Below are positions 24,835 through 35,545 of a stretch of 64,000 bases of DNA, one piece after another; position 1 is the first letter of the stretch; each line of letters opens with the position of its first letter. The notes beneath the pieces are model-generated. The model saw only the letters and a list, made by a program, of their open reading frames with translations. It did no database searches and was not told the origin of the DNA. Source of the DNA: Scalesia atractyloides (Eukaryota; Streptophyta; Magnoliopsida; Asterales; Asteraceae). The stretch covers positions 39,216,341-39,280,340 of the forward strand of contig CAMTDV010000012.1 in assembly GCA_947069175.1 (NCBI GenBank). The letters run 5' to 3'. Position numbers and translations under genes: made by a program.

Positions 24835-25673
24835 TGTGACATTTGTGCCTTTTCATCATTACACAATTACAAACAATTTCTTATTCAATGATACCCTGTG
24901 TTTTATTTCCAAATATTTTTGTATTCAATAAAATCTTGTATTTTATTGATGAGAATGCAAAAATGTCAATCGTTGCACAATTTCGATCATTTTCGTGTTC
25001 GTTAAAGCATTTTACGCATTTTTGCGAAACGCGTAACCGTACAACCGAACGAACCGACATCCACGACATTTTTGGGCATAATCCAAGTTACACATGTTTT
25101 AACACCTTTATATAACCTAAATACTAGGTTAAAGGGGTTAAAAATTGCAAACAAGTGAAAATACAAGTCTAAGGGCCAAAGATATCAAAAAATAATAAAT
25201 ATTTTTGCTTCTTCACCAAGTTTGCCACCTACCTCCAATTTTTGACACCTAGCACTCACTTTGCCACACTTAATTTCACACCCCGACCCGCAACGGAAAA
25301 GGTGATCAGGGCATGATTGGGTTTTCATCAAAGCTCATGACATTTATTATAATGTTTCATATTTATTATTACAATTTAAAAGGAATCATACAATCATAAT
25401 TACAACATGTTTTACACATCTTTCTAGACTTCATTATTTTCTTCTAAGGCATTTCCTATGTTTTCCTTGCTTCATCTTGTTCACCTGTATCATGTGTAAA
25501 AATGGTTTTTGGATCAACAAAAAGTTGGCGAGTGAATTCTATGATAAACATTTAAACAAGTTTATTGAATTGATTATAAATAAAGTGCATAACCACATAT
25601 GAGTAAATAGAGATGTAAACTTATTCACAAAACACTTAATATTAAATAATGTACACATATACAATAATAGATT

Positions 25674-25834
25674 GTTTTGAGGCACGCGTTGTTCAACTCG
25701 TCTCCCACGAGGAACTGATGGGCCTAATAAATGAGTTTTGAGGCATGCGTTTTTCTACGAACTGATGGCCTAATGAATGAGTTTTAAGGCACGCGTTGTT
25801 CAACTCGTCTCCCACGAGGAACTGATGGGCCAAC
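25674..25834. repeat. Three-copy tandem repeat in L1
   Basis: Three units of about 50-60 bases beginning GAGGCACGCG and containing CTCGTCTCCCACGAG and AACTGATGG. The middle unit is shorter. LTRs L3, L4 and L5 have one copy each. Confidence 0.9.
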
Positions 25835-26330
25835 AAATAATTTGCATACAACTTGACAATATGTAATACATAACTACAAACAATATTTACATTCTAAGTT
25901 TAAATCATAATATGGTATGGCACGAGTTTGAATAAACGAATTCGTTTAAGTGACACATGATACACTCTAAAACGTGTAATAAAAAGGGGAGTTGTAAAAT
26001 TCACTCACAGTGGTTGCGTTTCTTGGATTGATGATGAATGCGCACGAAGTTGGATTTAACCACGAGTGAAACTAACCTAGATAACAACATAATGGTTCGG
26101 TAAATAAGCGGATTTTATTAATCAATTTTAGTGGGATTATTGGATATATTTTTGTGAGTTTAAGACTATTTTCTAACTTTAAAATGTTATTTTTAAGTAT
26201 TTTTAATTGATTTTTAAATAAAATAAATAAATAAAAATAATAAAAAAATGTTGACTTTTTGACCATTGACTTGTTGACCTTGACCGTTACTGTTGACCGT
26301 TGACCGGTTCGGTCGTTTGTATGTGTGCGC

Positions 26331-26403
26331 TGGGTGAGATTCGAACCCGTGACCTCCCGTACGCCTGCACGCAGCTCTACCAACTGAGCTACGTGTCTAA
26401 CCC
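26331..26403 (-). other. tRNA-like module m1 of L1
   Basis: On the minus strand: A-box-like TAGCTCAGTTGG inside a 10-base-pair hairpin (CACGTAGCTC/GAGCTGCGTG, loop AGTTGGTA, plus coordinates 26368-26395), then 32 bases, then B-box GGGTTCGAATCT (26337-26348). A run of seven T follows downstream near 26245. No convincing acceptor stem, so it is not called a tRNA gene. Confidence 0.75.
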
Positions 26404-26497
26404 AAAATATTTCTTTTTTTAATTATATTTATACACTAATTAAGTTAATCCGAAAATCATTTATTTTAAAAAGGATTAATTGCATCAACTCGGTGCT

Positions 26498-26568
26498 CGC
26501 CACAGGTCTCGAACCCGGGACCTGTGGTTTAGTTTGGCACACAGTCCACCGCTGGACTGTGTGTCAAA
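26498..26568 (-). other. tRNA-like module m2 of L1
   Basis: Two perfect hairpins. The D-arm-like stem is CACACAGTCCA/TGGACTGTGTG (26538-26563, 4-base loop). The T-arm-like stem is CCACAGGTC/GACCTGTGG (26500-26527), whose loop holds the B-box core GGTTCGA. TTTTT follows on the minus strand near 26470. Confidence 0.78.
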
Positions 26569-26657
26569 CTTGGTAAATATTCTGGTTTTTATTATACTTA
26601 ACATCTTACTGTTGTGGATCCGGTTCAGTTAAAAAAAGACATTTTATTACAGCGAAT

Positions 26658-26736
26658 GTGTGTGTGTCAAGGATCGAACTCGGGACGTATGCATACTTGT
26701 TTGCACACAGTCCACCGTTGGACTGTGTGTCTAACC
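26658..26736 (-). other. tRNA-like module m3 of L1
   Basis: D-arm-like hairpin CACACAGTCCA/TGGACTGTGTG (26704-26729), B-box GAGTTCGATCC (reverse complement within 26671-26682), and a minus-strand T7 run at about 26630-26636. Confidence 0.75.
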
Positions 26737-27726
26737 CGTTCATAATATTGATTTTAATTAATCTTATAACATACACGACTTCGTCTTCTTCGTTCAAAAC
26801 ATAAACATCGGTTAACTAACTGTTTCTTGTTTAATTCGGTTAACGAACATTATGAGCAATCGTAATGTATTGAACAGAAAGGGTTTGGGGATTGATTGTA
26901 CCGAGCAGATTGTCTTCTTCAGAAATCCGGCAAGATCGTCGGCTCTGATTTGTGAAGTCCCTCTGTTCGGATTCAAAAATCAGATTGATTGATAGATATG
27001 AGATTGAACTACTGAGCAACGATTATCAGTAGGTTTAAATGATCATACCGGCAAACAGCGAGATTCTGGAACTTTCAGAAGTTTTCCGGCGAAAACAGAA
27101 AATCCGGCAACGTCTTCTGGGGTTGATTCTGGGTGATGGAGTGATATTAGAATTTGTCCAATAATGGAATGAAACAGAAAAAGTCAAGGTATTTACCGTG
27201 TAGATGAAAGTCTCGGTTTTCCGGCGACTTGCAGAGAATTCCGGCGAGTGAAATTTCTTGCGACAGAGATTCTTCAGAGGTTTGAGGTGAGTGGGGGTGA
27301 TGTCAGTATTAGTTCCAAGATCTTATTTTTGGGTAAGCAGACGGGATGGAATGAACTCGGTTTTCCGGCGATAATTTCCGGTTACTTTACAGAGAAATCC
27401 GGCGACTGCGGCGAAATTTTCTGAGCAAAAATGGAGAGTGTAAGTTGGATAGATTCGTGAGCTCAACTGATGAACAATGTATAACCCGGATTTGAATTAT
27501 ATTTTCGGTTTCGACGGGAATTATGGTAATGAATGAAATTGATTGGATTTTTCGGTTATAACCGATGTTGCTGTAAATGCAACCGTTAAGTCCAAAAGAA
27601 AACGACAAAGTTTGACGAATTTGTCGGGATTTCCGGCGAGAGCGGATTTGGGCGCGCTGTGTAACTGGGTTTGATTTCCAGATTTATTTTATGTATTAAT
27701 TGTTTCAATATGTTAACAAACAACAC

Positions 27727-27806
27727 AAGTGGCGGAGTGGTTGAGCGAGTGTAAGTTAAGACTTTGTGAATATCCGGCTGACCCGGGTTCGAAACCCGGC
27801 TTCAGC
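27727..27806 (+). other. tRNA-like module m4 of L1 (opposite strand)
   Basis: A-box TGGCGGAGTGG (27730-27740) and B-box GGTTCGAAACC (27786-27796) both fit the Pol III consensus, 45 bases apart. The B-box sits in a CCGGGTT/AACCCGG stem. TTTT follows at 27807. Antisense to the element. Confidence 0.78.
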
Positions 27807-27990
27807 ATTTTATTTTTAATTCACTATTTTTAATACATTTTCATATATAAATTTTATATTCTAATATACTTATTAATTATGTATCGTTTAAAATTAATTT
27901 GAGCATTAAATACGCAACGAAATTTTTAACTGGTTGTTCGGTTAATAAACGAAGCGGGTTTGGTTAACCCGGTTTTTGACGGATGTTACA

Positions 27991-29058
27991 GTATCCCCTA
28001 CTTTTAGAAATTTCGTCCCGAAATTTACGTAGTGGCATGTTTGACTCAAAAGGATGGTGTTTAATTTGACAGTTACATACTTAGAAAGAAGTAAGAGTTT
28101 AAATTTTGTTTGAGGCGGTAACGTTCCTTGTAAGGGTGGAGTACCCTGCTTCAGGAATCGCTTTTTGATGCCTATGATAATGAATATTGATAAACAGAGT
28201 TGATTGACTAAATATGATTTCATGCGCAAGAGTTTTGGTATGTTTGGAAAGATAAGGTTATATCCTAAAACAAAACTTCTACTACTAAAACCTACATGGA
28301 ACTTCTCATAACCGCCTGACAATGCCTCTGATCCTTTGGCAAGAATACTTATATATAGGAAGTACCAGCGGCGTATCCACCATATTCTTGTCAAATTTTC
28401 ATTGGTTTTATCAGTAAGTTATGATTGGTTCTATGATGTGACTCTAGAACATAAATAAACACAACAACCAATGTCTGAGTCCTAATTCTGATAGTATACA
28501 TGTTTGAATGGTGACAGTACTCTCTCGTTTGTTATGATGGAGAGGTTAGTCTATGTAGGAATAGAACATAATCCAATTTCTTTAAATGATGAGATGATAT
28601 GAATGCTAAATCAGTGAGTACAAAACAAACTTCAACCAAGACAATACCAAATCCTACAGGAACTTCTCATAACCGCCTGATAATGCCTCTGATCCTTTGG
28701 CAAGAATACTTATATATAGGAAGTACCAGCGGCGTATCCACCATATTCTTGTCAAATTTTCATTGGCTTTATCCGTAAGTTATGATTAGTTCTATGTGAC
28801 TCTAAAACATAAACAAACACAATCAACCAAAGCTTGAGTCTTAATTCTGGTAGTAATATACGTTTGAATGATGACAGTACCTCTCTCGTTTGTTATGATG
28901 GAGAGGTTAGTCTATGTAGAAGTGAGGCACAACTCAACTTCTTTAAATGTTGAGAGAGTAATACGTTGAGATGTATGATGATATGAATGTTAAATCAATG
29001 AGTATAAAAACAAAACTGGAATAGTAATTCGCATAAGATCCTTGGATAAATTTCCAAT
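27991..29058 (-). other. Non-coding tail of element C with a two-copy tandem repeat
   Basis: Begins with the inverse of a purine tract (GTATCCCCTACTTTT). Two copies of a unit of about 370 bases, starting GGAACTTCTCATAACCGCC at about 28298 and about 28670, share TTTGGCAAGAATACTTATA and CCAGCGGCGTATCCACC. No reading frame is supported. Confidence 0.75.
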
Positions 29059-30489
29059 TTATAATTGAGACACGTGAAAATTGAGATAACATAAAGAAAA
29101 ACATAAAACTAAGCGGTTGGAGTTGAATCTTGATTTTTGGTGAAGGAGACTAGTTGGGTGGTTCGTTTGGGCCGTCATTATCTTCAACAGGATTGGCGTT
29201 GATGTTGAAAACTCTTCCTCTGCTGGTGGCCTTGTGGTTGGGTTTTCTTGATTTGCTTGGTTAACTGGGTTTGCTTGAGCTTGGTGTATGATGTTAACCA
29301 ATCGAGGGCACGTGTTTCTATAATGGGTAGGGTCGCCACAATTAAAACAAGCTCGAACATAAGGTAACATGGGGTATTGGGGTTGTTGATATGTTTGGAT
29401 CATGTTTTGAGTAGGGGGTGAGGTTTGGTTTTGAGGGGTGCGGCAAACCTTGCTCAAATGACCATAGCGTCCACAATTCGCACATAGTCGACAAGGTAAG
29501 GTAGATGGATGGTGAGAAAAACAGGTGTTACATTGAGGGTGAGGTCCAAGATAAGGTTTCTTATTTGGGTAAGTTGAGTTGGGTGCTACTTGAGTGATTG
29601 GGATAGCTTGGAGGGGTACGGCATGTGAGGCTGGTTGATTACGTTGGGTGACAGCGAAAAGTTACCCATCTCGTTTTCTCTTAGAAATGGGTTGAGAAGG
29701 GAATTCGGTTTGGGTGGAGTTTGAGGTTTCAGTCGATGTCTTTATCCTTCTTCTTCTCCTCCTTGAAGTCTTTATTCCGTATACGGTTCTCGGTGAGCTC
29801 TGTAGCTAACTCCATTGCTGCTTTCCAAAGTTGCAGGTGTGGTACTTATTACAGGGTCTTGAATTTTTGAAGGAAGACCTCGAATGTAGTGCTCGATCAA
29901 ACGGTAGAGGGGAGTGAACAAGTTGGGAACCATTTGATTAACTCGAGGAATCTCTTGTTGTATGTGGTGTGGTCGCCTTCCTTTTGTTTCAACGAATAGA
30001 ACTCATCCTCTAATTTCTTGATTTCGCTCCTTGGGCAAACCGTCTTGTCATGATTTCCTTCAACTCTTCCGAAGTCAAAGTCATAGCATCTTCAACACCT
30101 CGTTTGGCCTTCTCCGTATTCCACATGTAAGTGCTATTCCAAGTAAACGACCAGTAGCATCTCGCACTTTGCGATCATCGGGGCAATCGCAATTTAGAAA
30201 AGTGTTCTCCATTTCTTCAAACCAATGGAGGAGAGTGGTGACACCTTTCAGTCCCTTCGTATTTTGGAGGGTCGCAGGATTTGAAATGCTTGTAGGTGCA
30301 TGTAGTGGTATTTGGGGGAGGGTTAATAACATTTTGATCTTCTTGGTTGACGGGATTAGCGGTAAGGGCTTGTTGGACTTGAACTACAATGTTGGGTATT
30401 ACGGCAGCCATTTGTTGAGCGATTTGGGCAGCCATGCGCTCGCGGGCTTTTCCTGATCTCATCTTCCTACGAGCGAGGCTAGAAGACAT
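29059..30489 (-). pseudogene. Gag remnant of element C
   Basis: Starts at ATG 30489 (MSSSLARRKMRSGKARERMA), followed by a gypsy gag core in broken frames (FKSCDPPKYEGT, then LLHWFEEMENTF). Two CCHC zinc knuckles follow: CANCGRYGHLSKVC (29443-29482) and CFNCGDPTHYRNTC (29308-29349), with a Gln/Pro/Asn-rich linker. In intact relatives gag forms the particle and the knuckles bind RNA. At least one frameshift, near 30240, and a stop keep it from being one protein. No protease follows. Confidence 0.85.
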
Positions 30490-31323
30490 CTACAAGGAAT
30501 ACATATCAAGAGTATGAGTTGGATGTTTTAGGGATCATGTGTCGTATTTAGGAATGAACATTCATAAAATAAATATAGAATAATAAATCTACTACATCCA
30601 TAGGATGTCTTGGGCTTTGCTCGTAATTGGGCCTTGCATGCCGCCATACTTCACCTTCGTAATCATGTGGGCCCCCATGATTACCGGGTTTTTCATATGG
30701 TTCGCATGTGTTAGCCTGGTTACGTACACTAAAACCCGGAGAAAATCGAGAAATATGTATGTAACGTATGATATTTGGAATGTATCCAGGTGTGGACACG
30801 GTGACACCTCAAAGTGGGGTTAGTTCGAACGACGTTTGGTGTGGCATGCTTTGGCCTAATAGGTCCTTCGTACTCTCATCGTTAGTCCCCAGGTAGGCAA
30901 ACTGGTCCGTTATATTGGATTTATACGAATGCCAACCTAGACAGGACGTTCCGACTACCGGTACTTGTACCCTTACAGTTACTACATGCCCGTCGCAGAA
31001 CTCAATTCGATGAGATTTGAAAAATGAAAAAAAATGGGACAAAATCTTGAATAACGGAAATATGAAGATGATTTGAATATGTGAAACATTGAAATATGTA
31101 TAATGAATGTGTATGTAATTATGTATGTTTGACTATAAGTATAATTCACTATGTATCACAAAATGTAGTATTGGAAGTGTTTGCATGCATTTGTGTATGT
31201 AATAAATATGAAAGAAATAAACATCATGAGTTTGCATGTAACCACATAAACAATTAAAATCTAATCAACTATAGTATAGTCTCTAAGGGTCTAATAACCT
31301 ATCCTATATCCCTATAGTCAAAA

Positions 31324-31335
31324 GCTCTGATACCA
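31324..31335 (-). other. Primer-binding site of element C
   Basis: GCTCTGATACCA on the plus strand, i.e. TGGTATCAGAGC on the minus strand, complementary to initiator Met tRNA, three bases from the LTR edge at 31339. It fixes the element's orientation as minus. Confidence 0.9.
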
Positions 31336-31738
31336 ATCTGTCACACCCCGACCCGCAGCGGAAAAGGTGATCGGGGCATGATTGGGTTTTCATCAAAGCT
31401 CATGACAATTATTATAATGTTTCATATTTATTATTACAATTTAAAAGGAATTATACAATCATAATTACAACATGTTCTACACATCTTTCTAGACTTCATT
31501 ATTTTCTTCTAAGGCATTTCCTATGTTTTCCTTGCTTCATCCTGTTCACCTGTATCATGTGTAAAAATGGTTTTTGGATCAACAAAAAGTTGGCGAGTGA
31601 ATTCTATGATAAACATTTAAACAAATTTATTGAATTGATTATAAATAAAGTGCATAACCACATATGAGTAAATATAGATGTAAACTTATTCATAAAACAC
31701 TTAATATTAAATAATGCACACATATACAATAATAGATT

Positions 31739-31900
31739 GTTTTGAGGCACGCGTTGTTCAACTCGTCTCCCACGAGGAACTGATGGGCCTAATGAATGAG
31801 TTTTGAGGCACGCGTTGTTCTACGAACTGATGGGCCTAATGAATGAGTTTTAAGGCACGCGTTGTTCAACTCGTCTTCCACGAGGAACTGATGGGCCTAA
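31739..31900. repeat. Three-copy tandem repeat in L2
   Basis: Same GAGGCACGCG units as in L1, confirming that the triplication was present in the element before insertion. Confidence 0.9.
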
Positions 31901-32375
31901 CAAATAATTTGCATACAACTTGACAATATGTAATACATAACTACAAACAATATTAACATTCTAAGTTTAAATCATAATATGGTATGTCACGAGTTTGAAT
32001 AAACGAATTGGTTTAAGTGACACATGATACACCCCAAAACGTGTAATAAAAAGGGGAGTTGTAAAATTCACTCACAGTGGTTGCGTTTCTTGGATTGATG
32101 ACGAATGCGCACGAAGTTGGATTTAACCACGAGTGAAACTAACCTAGATAACAACATAATGGTTCGGTAAATAAGCGGATTTTATTAATCAATTTTAGTA
32201 GGATTATTGGATATATTTTTGTGAGTTTAAAGCTATTTTCTAACTTTAAAAACGTTATTTTTAAGTATTTTTAATTGATTTTAAATAAAATAAATAAATA
32301 AAAATAATAAAAAATGTTGACTTTTTGACCGTTACTGTTGACCGTTGACCGGTTCGGTCGTTTGTATGTGTGCGC

Positions 32376-32448
32376 TGGGTCAGACCCGAACCCGTGACCT
32401 CCCGTACGCGTGCACGCAGCTCTACCAACTGAGCTACGTGTCTAACCC
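32376..32448 (-). other. tRNA-like module m1 of L2
   Basis: Hairpin identical to L1 m1 (32413-32440). The B-box is mutated (GGTTCGGGTC instead of GGTTCGAATC). Confidence 0.72.
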
Positions 32449-32543
32449 GAAATATTTCCGTTTTTAATTATATTTATACACAAATTAAGTTAATCCGAAA
32501 ATCATTTATTTTAAAAAGGATTTAATTGCATCAACTCGGTGCT

Positions 32544-32614
32544 CGCCACAGGTCTCGAACCCGGGACCTGTGGTTTAGTTTGGCACACAGTCCACCGCTG
32601 GACTGTGTGTCTAA
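32544..32614 (-). other. tRNA-like module m2 of L2
   Basis: Both stems are intact: T-arm-like at 32546-32573 and D-arm-like at 32584-32609. Same stem sequences as L1. Confidence 0.77.
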
Positions 32615-32702
32615 CTTGGTAAATATTCTGGTTTTTATTATACTTAACATCTTACTGTTGTGGATCCGGTTCAGTTAAAAAAAGACATTTTATTACAGCG
32701 AA

Positions 32703-32781
32703 TGTGTGTGTGTCAAGGATCGAACTCGGGACGTATGCATATTGTTTGCACACAGTCCACCGCTGGACTGTGTGTCTAACC
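32703..32781 (-). other. tRNA-like module m3 of L2
   Basis: D-arm-like stem CACACAGTCCA/TGGACTGTGTG at 32749-32774, B-box GAGTTCGATCC just left of it (about 32717-32727), and a minus-strand T-run near 32680. Confidence 0.75.
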
Positions 32782-33772
32782 CGTTCATAATATTGATTTT
32801 AATTGATCTTATAACATACACGACTTCGTCTTCTTCGTTCAAAACACAAACATCGGTTAACTAACTGTTTCTTGTTTAATTCGGTTAACGAACATTATGA
32901 GCAATCGTAATGTATTGAACAGAAAGGGTTTGGGGATTGATTGTACCGAGCAGATTGTCTTCTTCAGAAATCCGGCAAGATCGTCGGCTCTGTTTTGTGA
33001 AGTCCCTCTGTTCGGATTCAAAAATCAGATTGATTGATTAGATATGAGATTGAACTACTGAGCAACGATTATCAGTAGGTTTAAATGATCATACCGGCAA
33101 ACAGCGATATTCTGGAACTTTCAGAAGTTTTCCGGCGAAAACAGAAAATCCGGCAACGTCTTCTGGGGTTGATTCTGGGTGATGGAGTGATATTAGAATT
33201 TGTCCAATAATGGAATGAAACAGAAAAAGTCAAGGTATTTACCGTGTAGATGAAAGTCTTGGTTTTCCGGCGACTTGCAGAGAATTCCGGCGAGTGAAAT
33301 TTGTTGCGACAGAGATTCTTCAGAGGTTTGAGGTGAGTGGGGGTGATGTCAGTATAAGTTCTAAGATCTTATTTTGGGTAAGCAGACGGGATGGAATGAA
33401 CTCGGTTTTCCGGCGATAATTTCCGGTTACTTTACAGAGAAATCCGGCGACTGCGGCGAAATTTTCTGAGCAAAAATGGAGGGTGTAAGTTGGATAGATT
33501 CGTGAGCTCAACTGATGAACAAAGTATAACCCGGATTTGAATTATATTTTCGGTTTCGACGGGAATTATGGTAATGAATGAAATTGATTGGATTTTTCGG
33601 TTATAACCGATGTTGCTGTAAATGCAACCGTTAAGTCCAAAAGAAAACGGCAAAGTTTGACGAATTTGTCGGGATTTCCGGCGAGAGCGGATTTGGGCGC
33701 GCTATGTAACTGGGTTTGTATTTACAGATTTATTTTATGTATTAATTGTTTCAATATGTTAACAAACAACAC

Positions 33773-33852
33773 AAGTGGCGGAGTGGTTGAGCGAGTGTAA
33801 GTTAAGACTTTGTGAATATCCGGCTGACCCGGGTTCGAAACCCGGTTTCAGC
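33773..33852 (+). other. tRNA-like module m4 of L2 (opposite strand)
   Basis: A-box TGGCGGAGTGG at 33776-33786 and B-box GGTTCGAAACC at 33832-33842. TTTT lies just after the module. Confidence 0.78.
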
Positions 33853-35202
33853 ATTTTATTTTTAATTCACTATTTTTAATACATTTTCATATATAAATTT
33901 TATATTCTAATATACTTATTAATTATGTATCGTTTAAAATTAATTTGAGCATTAAATACGCAACGAAAATTTGACTGGTTGTTCGGTTAATAAACGAAGC
34001 GGGTTTGGTTAACCCAGTTTTTGACGGATGTTACACTTAATATGGTGTTGACACATTTTAGGACACTAAGCCACACTTGAGGACACTTGTCATCACCTCC
34101 GTAATCCTAAAGTACTATAAATACCACATGATTCTTCCATTTTTTTACACCACTTCAAAACACTTCAAAGCAAAGTGTGAAGTTCTTCTTTCTCTCCTGG
34201 AGCTTGTTTCCAGCCTTTGGAAGCCTCCTATCTTGAGTTCCAAAAGTGTTCTTCAACACGAGTAAGTATCCTTCCTAGTTCTTTCATTTTTAGCTATTTT
34301 GAGCTAAAAGTCGAACAGTTTGGTTTCCTGATTGACTTTTGGTTCTGACCATATTTGGTCAAGTCAAAGTTCAGTCTAACTTTGAAACGTGATCGTAATC
34401 ACGAAGGTTATAATCCCTAACGATTTCACCTTTTGATTACCACATTTACTAGTCGAAGTGACGAGTCAAAGTTTCGGTCAAAAATGCACATGATGTGCAT
34501 TTTACGACGAAACTATTTTCGGGTATCAAAACACCAAGTTTTGATACCAAATTAGTTTTATAAACTTAGTTAGATATATTTTGACATGTCTAACTCGTCA
34601 CTTCTAGTTTAGTGCTTATTTAGGGTCGTAAGTCGAGCGGTCTTGACCACCGCTTTAACTTTCGAATCTGACCCGTTTTTTCGATCTTAGGATCAGAGCA
34701 AACACATATTTGTGACCATATTTGTATAGGAATAACCTACTGAGGTTATACCTTATGGTCATGTCGTTTGGTTAGTGTTATGATAAGTTACTTCTATGTT
34801 CTTAAAAAATGATGACCAAAATGCCCTTTTGCGCATAAATCCATTTTAAACACATGTAACCAACTTTTAACATATAAACTGATGTTATAACATTTTCAAA
34901 CATGTTTCGGGCATTTAAGACTTATCATAGGACGATCACGCATTTACGCTAATGACCCATTAAAGTAGCATAAACTACCTTAACGAGTCATAATGGATCA
35001 AAAGCACTTAGGATCCTTTTCAAATCAGAATGTTAAGTTTGGTAAACCATATCACATGAGTTCCAACACTCGTTTCGTTTATAAGAGTTCATTCTATCCG
35101 ATCTCCCGTTTGTAGTCCCGACACGCTAACATATTTATCTGATACATTAGGACACGTTTGAGCTTTGTTTATTCCGTTGATCAAGAACACTTTCGCAATC
35201 CC

Positions 35203-35545
35203 AAGTGAGTACATAGATCCCCTCTTTTACATTTTCTAAATGTTTTGGGGTGATTCATATGTGCCTGTAATTATTTTCAAGATTTCAAAACAATATACAT
35301 GGTTCATGTATACAAATTATTTTCAAAGTGAGTACATAGCTCCCCTCTTTTACGTTTTCAAATGTTTTGGGGTGATTCATATGTGTCTATAATTACTTTC
35401 AAAATTTCAAAACAATATACATGGTTTATGTATACAAAAATGATTTTCAAAGTGAGTACATAGTTCCCCTCTTTTATGTTTTGCAAATGTTTTGGGATGA
35501 CTCATATGTGCTGAATCATTTTCAAGTTTTCAAAAACAATGTCTA
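35203..35545. repeat. Three-copy tandem repeat in LTR D
   Basis: Three units of about 120 bases, each starting AAGTGAGTACATAG and containing TCCCCTCTTTTA and TGTTTTGGGGTGATTCATA (third copy diverged). Confidence 0.85.

Larger units (their letters stand above)
25274..27990 (-). repeat. 3' LTR of element C (L1)
   Basis: Plus-strand start TTTCACACCCCGACCC (the usual TGTCACA start with one change) and end GACGGATGTTACA. In the element's sense it runs TGTAACATCCGTC to GGGGTGTGAAA. It carries four tRNA-like modules, a triple repeat (25674-25834) and a CCGGCG-rich zone (about 26925-27650). Confidence 0.9.
25274..34035 (-). mobile_element. Gag-only Ty3/gypsy element C, complete with LTRs and TSD
   Basis: Minus-strand element of 8,762 bases: 5' LTR 31339-34035, PBS 31324-31335, gag remnant 29059-30489, non-coding repeat-rich tail, purine tract (reverse complement at about 27991-28007), 3' LTR 25274-27990. 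Flanked by CTTAA on both sides. No protease, RT, RNase H or integrase is recognisable, so it would rely on pol from relatives such as element H, whose LTR is of the same family. The LTRs are very alike by eye, implying fairly recent insertion. Confidence 0.9.
31339..34035 (-). repeat. 5' LTR of element C (L2)
   Basis: Plus-strand start TGTCACACCCCGACCCGC, end GACGGATGTTACA, 2,697 bases, differing from L1 by scattered changes and short indels. Same modules and the same triple repeat (31739-31900). Confidence 0.92.

Noticed and set aside
26331..26403. Calling the modules functional tRNA genes
   Set aside because: A and B boxes and two arms are present, but I cannot form a standard acceptor stem or anticodon arm in m1-m3, and all copies sit inside LTRs. 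They are annotated as tRNA-like modules only.
27942..28394. 150-residue minus-strand frame in element C
   Set aside because: It crosses the LTR/PPT boundary and a non-coding tandem repeat. No gag or pol motif.
30031..30456. 141-residue plus-strand frame
   Set aside because: Antisense shadow of the gag remnant.
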